DNA from: Isoetes taiwanensis
Lineage: Eukaryota > Streptophyta > Lycopodiopsida > Isoetales > Isoetaceae
DNA length: 64,000 nucleotides
Reading direction: 5' to 3'
Assembly (NCBI GenBank): GCA_021234155.1
Contig: JAJEKV010000065.1
Coordinates: 5,474,807-5,538,806 of the forward strand
A program made the position numbers and the translations under genes. Shown here piece after piece: positions 57,585 through 64,000 of the stretch (its first letter is position 1; each line of letters opens with the position of its first letter). The notes below the pieces were generated by a model that saw only the letters and a list, made by a program, of their open reading frames with translations, did no database searches and was not told the origin of the DNA.

Positions 57585-58190
57585 TTAAGGGCTAAACTTA
57601 GCTATTTGGCGATTTTTTAGCACATTTTCAAAAAACTTTGGCTAAAGTAAATGGAAAATATTGGGAAAAAAATAATAATTTTAGCTTAACTTTTTTCGGG
57701 ACTGCACCAAGCCTGAAGCTCTTTAGCCAAATGCTAGAAAGTAAGAGAGTGAAATTTTGTATTGTTTAGCTAAACCATAGAAACTCTTAGAATGAATTTC
57801 AGGCTAGTTTACATCATTCTAGTTTATATGAAATATATGATTAGTAGTTTAGTTTTTAACATTATGAATTAATTTGAGTCCTAGACTTTGCTAGTCTGCA
57901 TTATTTTAGCATGTTTTCACAAAGAAAATGACTAAAATAAGTGGAATATATTGAAAAAAGGTATAGTAATTTGATTTAATATTTTCTGTTGACCACACTA
58001 TAGAAATTTTTGGGATGATGCTTGGGTTAGTTTAGCTAAACGCTAGAAAGTATGAGAGGAAAAATGTGTAGAGTTTAGCTAAACTACAGAAAGTTTTGGG
58101 ATTAATACCGAACAAGTTTAGCTAAAGTCATTCTGGCTAATAAGAAATATGCGATTAGTAATTTATTCCCTGTTCCAGATATTCCATAAT
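57585..58190. mobile_element. probable MITE-like insertion in the LINE
   Basis: AT-rich block separating two parts of one LINE protein. It is internally repetitive: GTTTAGCTAAAC with GCTAGAAAGTAAGAGAG-like sequence occurs two or three times, and ATATGANTAGTAGTTTA-like segments twice. Similar TTCCAGAT-ATGGAATA sequence flanks both sides. No clean terminal inverted repeat was defined. Confidence 0.4.
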
Positions 58191-58380
58191 GCAATAAACA
58201 TAATAGTATTGGCAAATGCACAACCATTTTGAATATAGGTTAACAAATTGCCAGTGACTTTCGAGGGGAAGAGAATACCCAACTTATCATTAAACCATGA
58301 CAAAAAGGAATCAGTTTAGGGCAGAGAAAGATGTGATCAAGACTTTCTTCCATCCTACAACCAAGTTGCCAGAGGGCAGA

Positions 58381-58556
58381 GATATCATCATTTCTTCTAG
58401 AGATCATTTGGAGGTTTGGTATACTTTTGTTAGCCAGAGGGCAGAGATATCGATATCATCATGAAGAAATGATATCATTTTTTTCTCTAGAAGAAATGAT
58501 GATATCATCATTTCTTCTAGAGATCATTTGGAGGTTTGGTATACTTTTGTTAGCCA
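58381..58556. repeat. 55-bp direct duplication around a 38-bp perfect palindrome
   Basis: ATATCATCATTTCTTCTAGA plus about 35 bp (to TTTTGTTAGCCA) occurs at 58381-58435 and 58501-58556. Between them 58485-58522 is a perfect palindrome with 19-bp arms (CTCTAGAAGAAATGATGAT and its complement). The structure suggests fold-back synthesis or a template-switch event. Confidence 0.9.
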
Positions 58557-59259
58557 AAAGCCAAATAAAGAAGCTCACCTTAGGAAGACAGAAGGAATTC
58601 TACACTTCTTGAAAGAGAGCATTACCATCCTCCTCAGAGATAGACCATTTAGTGATTGCCTTAGAGGGGACATCAGATCTGTTTATGGCTGAGTAAATCT
58701 TACTAACCTTGTAATGACATTTACCATCTAGACACCAGTTAGTTGCTTTAGGAAGCATAGATTTAATGTGAAGATAAATCTTTCTGTCACTAGAAGTTCC
58801 CTGCAAAATATTCCTCAAAGATGTCCAAGATATGAACTTTATTTCATGCCATAATTATGTTCCTCATAAGAGGAGAAGTGTTAGACCCAGGATGAAGAAC
58901 ATCGAAACATGAGTCTGGCATAATATGAGCAATAGAAGGGTGACCATCTGGATGACAACAAGAGAGCCAGAAATTAATAAACTGAGAAGAAGGACTAGAA
59001 TTATTAATAAAGGACTTCCAGACATATTTACCAGCAAGGGCACAGGCCTGCAAATGAAGGTTTTTGCAGCCCAAACCTCCGAATGTTTTTGGCTTAGTAA
59101 TATATTTCCAGCTTACTAAATGAGATCCCTTCCAAATGAATCTTCTGATGGTTTTCTCTAACTCAGAATAAACAGCTTTTGGAGCCACTAGAGCAGAGGA
59201 GAAATAAATGTGTGAGCTGGCCAGGACTGAATTTACAATCACACTGACCCCAATTTTTG

Positions 59260-60060
59260 GTCCACAGTTGTTTTTTAGTTGTACGGAAGTGTTGTTTTAT
59301 GCCAAAAACAACACCAAAATGACCCCAAAAGTCCACGTGGCCCGTTTATCCGGATTTGCACAAAGAGACAGTGGTTTTTTGGCAAAAAATTCCACTGTGG
59401 TTTTTCTGGCAGCTTTTTGTTTTTGATCAACGTGTCCTTTTTTTCACTATTGTTTTTCACGAACTTTTGTCAACGTGTGGTTTTTTCTTGACTGTTGTTT
59501 TTTGGAGGAGCCACGCGTTGTTTGTATTCCAAAAAACACATGTAGGTTTGAATATTAATACGTGGAAAATTGAAAAAGAATAGTTTTTTTTTTCCTTTTC
59601 AATGTGTGTTGTTTTGTTTTCTCCACTTGTAGTTCTTTAAGTTAACATTGTTTTCACAGAAGAAAATACGTAATATCTAAGAAATCCACATGTATTATTT
59701 TAGAATAATTGTTGTTTTCAAATGTTGTTTTACTACGACAATATGTAGTTATTAGATATACCTTTTTTCTATATGTATTATGTTTTTCTTTACATGTTGG
59801 TTTTAAAAGTTATTATTGTTTTCTTAAAAAACAATACGTAGTTTTAAAGAAATCCACATATAGGGAACATTGTTTTCCTTGATTTGATATGTAGCTATTA
59901 AGAAGTAGACACGTTGTTTCTTAATATATTTGTTGTTTCAATGAAATAAAAATATATGTGGCTTTTATTTAAATTTAGAGAAACAACCCGTTTGGTCCGC
60001 CTCGGAACATCTGTCTAACCAATCAAATATTGACACGTGGCACTCAATTTTTCAAAAAAA
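59260..60060. other. AT-rich DNA with recurrent TTGTTTT and CACGTG-like motifs, no gene
   Basis: Recurring short motifs (TTGTTTTTT, AAAAAACAACAC, CCACGTGG, ACACGTGGCA, AAATCCACATGTA) without a clear unit length. No protein homology is seen. It could be a decayed transposon. 60060-61360 holds nothing I recognise. Confidence 0.4.
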
Positions 60061-61365
60061 AAAAAACAATTATATATTAGCTATTACAATCTACTAAAAG
60101 GAAAAAGACATCATGGAGCAAGCATCATTTGAATGTCTACTAAACTCAAGTTTGCCTTTAAGTTTTGATCTTAATTGATTCCATATTTAAACTCAAGCTT
60201 GCCTTGAAACACAGATTATATTTTCACAAATTTATATATTGTATAAACTCAATTTTGCTTTATTCAAATTCTTGCCATGGAGCTGATTTGATACATAGTA
60301 AATGATATGCATATTCTTCTTTTCATGGCACCGCCGCCTTGCAAACTTATCATTTCCTTTCATTATGCCAAAATATTACGAAGAAAAGAAAGATCCCTTT
60401 AACAACCTTTTGACAAGTTCGCATGTTTCTTTACAAATGGAGGGCTGCCAAATGCATTTCTGCAGTTTCTAATCCTCTCTTCTGCATAATAAAACACCGC
60501 GGACAGTGGTCACCCCTTCATAGAAAAAGCCGATTGCCAATGCTCTTCCCGCAAAACAAACACAATAGAATATTGAGTGCTCAATTGATCTTATTTTGAA
60601 GTAGAGCAGGAACAATCGTATGCTCATTGCCAAATTTTGGGCCGGAACCTTTTATTCAAAAATTGGTTTAAAAAGACAACAATGTTCAAAAATTGGTTTA
60701 GAAAGACAACAATGTTGGTCCTTTTCCAGTTTCAAAGGCATATCAAAAACAATTAGCTTGCAAAATTATTCTTACTACGTTCTAGTTTCATATTCATAGA
60801 AGCAGGACCGTCTATGTAGTTTCTAGAAATACATCATGGGCATATGCAATCGGGGAGGAAATAGAGAGTAGAATAAGATTTCCGATCCACGAGCCCCTCC
60901 CCGTGACAAGAGTCGCCAAGCCTTCTTCGATCCTCATTCCGGTCTACTCTGTTGGATTAAGTCATCTTTAAGGATCTGAACGGAAGCTCCGGATGGGCGG
61001 ACTAGGTCATCCGTGATTGAAAGAACAGATTAGATTTTTACAAGATCAAGAGAGCGGATCAATATGCTTTTTTCCGAGTTACCTTGGAGTCCAAGCCACA
61101 TCTTCTGCAGTCCTCTACCGCCATAGCCGGACCTCCAAACTCGGAACAATTAATTATTCCGAATCTAGGCTGTCCGCATTGTCTTGTCCGGATTTATTGC
61201 AGCTCATGTCCATTTGACTACCCTTCGCATCCGGGGAAAAGGCCGAGCCATTTTTGGGCCCCATTGATGGATCTATGTAATGACCTTGATGTTCTTGATA
61301 TCTTCCCTCGGCCTTTTTGCAGGCCATTTTATACCAGTTGATGCAGCGACAGAGCACCCACATCA

Positions 61366-61690
61366 AGAAGAAGCTTTGCCATCGCCAAGCAAAGGAGCTC
61401 TGCCGGATTCGCCAACGCCAAGGGGCGCCATTGCCAAGGGGGAGAGAGGAAAAAACAGGAGGAAAGCGGAGGGAGAGAGGAAAACATGAGGGAGGAGCTC
61501 ACCGGATTCACCATCGCCAAGGGGCATAGCCAAGGGGTAGAGAGGAAAAAAAACAGGGAGGAAAGCACGGGGAGAGAGGAAAAACATAGGAAGGAGCTCA
61601 CTTGGGATTCGCCATCGCCAAGCGGCGCCATAGTCAAGGGGGAGAGAGGAAAAACACAGAGAGGAAAGCACAGGGCGGAGGGAAACACAT
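61366..61690. repeat. about 110-bp tandem repeat, three units
   Basis: Three units beginning GGATTCGCCATCGCCAAG-like and containing GGGGGAGAGAGGAAAAA and AGGAAAGCRSRGGG. Open frames on both strands here are repeat-derived. Confidence 0.85.
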
Positions 61691-61699
61691 GGCGCAAGG

Positions 61700-62660
61700 C
61701 CAATCACATTAGAGGACTTGGATCAACATCTTAGCCGTTCATCGTGCTGTCAATCTCGACCATCAATTTCAAGGGCCAATATCTAACATAATAAAATGGG
61801 GATGAAGATCTCAACCGGTCCATCTTGACGGGTTTAATAAAATACTACTTGCATTTGCATGCATATTTTTAAATATATATAATAAATTTTATCCCCCCTT
61901 TTTTTTCCTACTCTGAGGGGGCTATTGTTTCTCCTATTGTGCCCCCCTCTTTTCTCTCTGGCCGCCTTTTTATATACAACTCCCTACCCCTACCCTTGAG
62001 GTATGGCCAGTGCCCATATATTTCTTCGGGGATGTCAGAGTAGCGATTGCCCTTGAAAACTATTTCTAGTCGATCCTTTAGGTGGATCTGGCTGCAATTG
62101 CCTGCAACTGGCTGCTTGGCAATGCACACGAGTTGGTTTAGCTTGATCCGCTTACCAACCGGTTTTCCTGTGTTCTTAAGAAAGCAAAAACATTCTCGAA
62201 ATTTTAAATGATAAAAGGAAAAGGTTATATGCACACCAAATAAAACCCTTAATAGCAAAGGTCGAGATTGTAAGAGCTTCAACAACTCTCAGTATGTTTT
62301 TATATCGAGAGGCCCTGCATGGTAGCACAGCTCCAGATAGCATAGTAAATTACAAAAGCGTGAGTTGCCGAAAGTGTTTAGAACTATTTCCATCCTAAAG
62401 TAACAGAAACAGAATAGATGCAGAACAAAATTCTGGAGAAGATTATATGGCTCCGAAAATAATAGCTTGCGTGGAAAGAATTACTCCTCCTCACATTGGA
62501 AGCCCGACCAACTGTTGTGCTGGATCTGCCAATCCTATGAAAACTAGCATTAAAACTGGAGATAATATCGAGTTCCAGAACCTGCAAGCCGAACATAAGT
62601 AGAAGCAAAAAAAAAACATCTCAGATCTCAAAAATAGAACCAAGGCAGGCAAGCACCGCT
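61700..62660. other. region without a recognised gene
   Basis: A minus-strand frame of about 87 codons (62175-61908: GKPVGKRIKLNQLVCIAKQP, VAGNCSQIHLKDRLEIVF, GNRYSDIPEEIYGHWPYL) follows a possible TTCTTAAGAACACAG splice acceptor and could be a terminal exon of an unknown gene. It contains TATATAAAAAGG, so a promoter reading is also possible. Nothing else is recognised. Confidence 0.3.
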
Positions 62661-62669
62661 CTATAGGCG

Positions 62670-64000
62670 CATGCCCACGTGGCATGTTGGAGCCCACGTG
62701 GCATGTTTGAGCCACGTTGGCATGTTTGAGCCTAGGTGGCATGTTAAAGCCAAGGTGGCATGTTGGAGTCTAGATGACATGTTTGAGCCATCTTGGCATG
62801 TTGGAGCCTAGGTGGCGTGCTTGAGCCATCTTGGCATGTTTGAGCCTAGGTGGCATGTTGGAGTCTGCATGGCATGTTTGAGCCACCTTGGCATGTTGGA
62901 GCCTAGGTGGCATGTTGGATAAGTGGCATGTTGGAGCCAAGGTGGCATGTTTTGAGCCTAGGTGGCTTGTTTGAGCCATCTTGGCATGTTTGAGCCACCT
63001 TGGCATGTTTGAGACTATGTGGCATGTTGGAGCACATGTGGCATGTTTGAGCCTAAGTGGCATGTTGGAGCCTGGGTGGCGTGTTTGAGCCATCTTGGCA
63101 TGTTTGAGCCACATTGGCATGTTAGAGCCTAGTGGCATGTTTGGGCCCATGTGGCATGTTTGAGCCACCTTGGCATATTTGAACCTAGGTGGTAAGTTGG
63201 AGCCTAGGTGGCATGTTGGAGTCTAGGTGGCATGTTGGAGCCTAGGTGTCATGTTTGAGCCACCTTGGCATGTTGGAGCCTAGGTGGCATGCTTGAGCCA
63301 CCTTGGCATGTTGGAGCCTAGGTGGCATGTTGGTGCCTGCGTGTCATGTTTGAGCCACCTTGGCATGTTTGAGCCTAGGTGGCATGTTGGAGCCCTTGTG
63401 GTATACTTGAGCCACCTCGACATGTTTGAACCACCTTGGCATGTTGGAGTCTATTTGGCATGTTGGAGCCCATGTGGCATGTTTGAGCCACCTTGGCATG
63501 TTTGAGCCTAGGTGGCATGCCGAGGAATCTAGGTGGCATGTTTGAGACTAGGTGTTTGAGACTAGGTGGCACCACGCAGGCTCCAACATGCAACCTAGGC
63601 TCCAACATGCCAAGGTGGCTCGAACATGCCACCTAGGCACCAACATGCCACCTAGGCTCAAACATGCCACGATGGCTCAAACATGCCAAGGTGGCTCAAA
63701 CATGCAACGCGGGCTCCAACATGCCAAGTTGGCTCAAACATGCTATGTGGGCTCCAACATGCCAAGGTGGCTCGTGCATGCCAAGGTGGCTCCGGACATG
63801 CCACCTAGGCTCTGACATGACAAGGTGGCTCAAACATGCCACGTGGCTCCAACATGCCACCTAGGTTCCAACATGCCAAGGTGGCTCAAACATGCCAATG
63901 GACTCCAACATGCCACGTGGGCTCTAACATGCCACGTGGGCTCTAAATGCCAAGGTGGCTCAAACATGCCACCTAAGCTCTAACATGCCACCTAGGCTCA
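62670..64000. repeat. 19-bp minisatellite with internal inversion, running off the window
   Basis: Tandem 19-bp units, consensus CTAGGTGGCATGTTGGAGC alternating with CACCTTGGCATGTTTGAGC. Up to about 63571 the units read GGCATGTTKGAGCC; from about 63576 they read in the opposite direction (GGCTCMAACATGCC). More than 60 units are present. Because 19 is not a multiple of 3 and the unit lacks stops, long frames with a 19-residue period arise on both strands. They are not genes. Confidence 0.95.

Larger units (their letters stand above)
57340..59260 (-). pseudogene. L1-type LINE remnant (post-RT region and zinc-binding end)
   Basis: On the minus strand, 59242-58844 reads LVAPKAVYSELEKTIRRFIW, KGSHLVSWKYITKPK, FGGLGCKNLHLQACALAGK: the region after RT in plant L1 elements. 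58818-58600 reads W-rich sequence before the zf-RVT module, whose REEES..DHIF-like part is at about 58390-58300 (RMEESLDHIFLCPK). The C-terminal MIWKARNRIVHSNKNLSIFW lies at 57585-57500. The RT catalytic part is absent. An AT-rich block at about 57585-58190 interrupts it and several small duplications break frames. Confidence 0.8.

Noticed and set aside
62491-63864. Open frames of 66-132 codons with MPRWLKHAKVAQTC-like repeats on both strands
   Set aside because: Direct read-out of the 19-bp minisatellite, with a 19-residue period and no start context or homology.

Overview
This is nuclear DNA from a vascular plant with a repeat-rich genome. The evidence is a 14-exon serine carboxypeptidase-like gene of the barley carboxypeptidase I / SCPL20 type, a plant-type tRNA-Ala(AGC), a plant pepsin-like protease remnant, L1 and other LINEs, a tRNA-derived SINE, a Helitron fragment, and Ty3/gypsy elements whose primer-binding site resembles the tRNA-Asp site of Athila/Tat elements. 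I cannot place it below vascular plant.

Layout. 1-0.9 kb: broken Helitron replication-initiator segment. 0.95-1.37 kb: polypurine repeat and AT microsatellites. 1.53-36.5 kb: three copies of one Ty3/gypsy family, all on the minus strand, nested inside one another. E0 (1533-36516) is the outermost copy. E1 (5013-29711) lies inside the 3' ORF of E0. E2 (14872-25935) lies inside the pol region of E1 and is flanked by a perfect 5-bp duplication, CCAAT. The nesting is supported by LTR pairing (LTR1/6, LTR2/5 and LTR3/4 share copy-specific variants), by junctions that restore interrupted genes, and by target-site duplications. A fourth element, 2.6 kb with CACTAG inverted termini and TTAA duplications, sits inside the 3' ORF of E1.

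Each family member is about 10-11 kb: 5' LTR, PBS, gag with zinc knuckles, protease, a conserved in-frame TAG, RT, RNase H (lost from E0), integrase with a GPY/F module, then a two-gene accessory module. That module is a small Cys-rich antisense ORF with its own CCAAT and TATA boxes, diverging from a long sense ORF with coiled coils. The sense frame runs through the polypurine tract and ends inside the 3' LTR. The antisense gene with its promoter and the long sense ORF are the most interesting content of the window.

36.5-51 kb: a mosaic of gene fragments (alpha-galactosidase exon, kinesin-light-chain-related TPR protein, aspartic protease lacking both catalytic Asp), a SINE, LINE and copia remnants, a long-TIR element, an array of 26-bp palindromes and several minisatellites. 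51.3 kb: tRNA-Ala. 52.1-56.3 kb: the only apparently complete host protein gene, with one suspicious splice donor. 56.9-59.3 kb: L1-type LINE remnant. 59.3-62.6 kb: AT-rich and tandem-repeat DNA. 62.67 kb to the window end: a 19-bp minisatellite that reverses orientation near 63.57 kb.

Caution on sequence quality: differences between repeat copies cluster at CTG/CAG triplets and often give CCG/CGG/TCG-like outcomes with small indels. This may be consensus error at CHG-methylated cytosines, so many frameshifts in E1, E2, the E0 gag and the LINE may not be biological.
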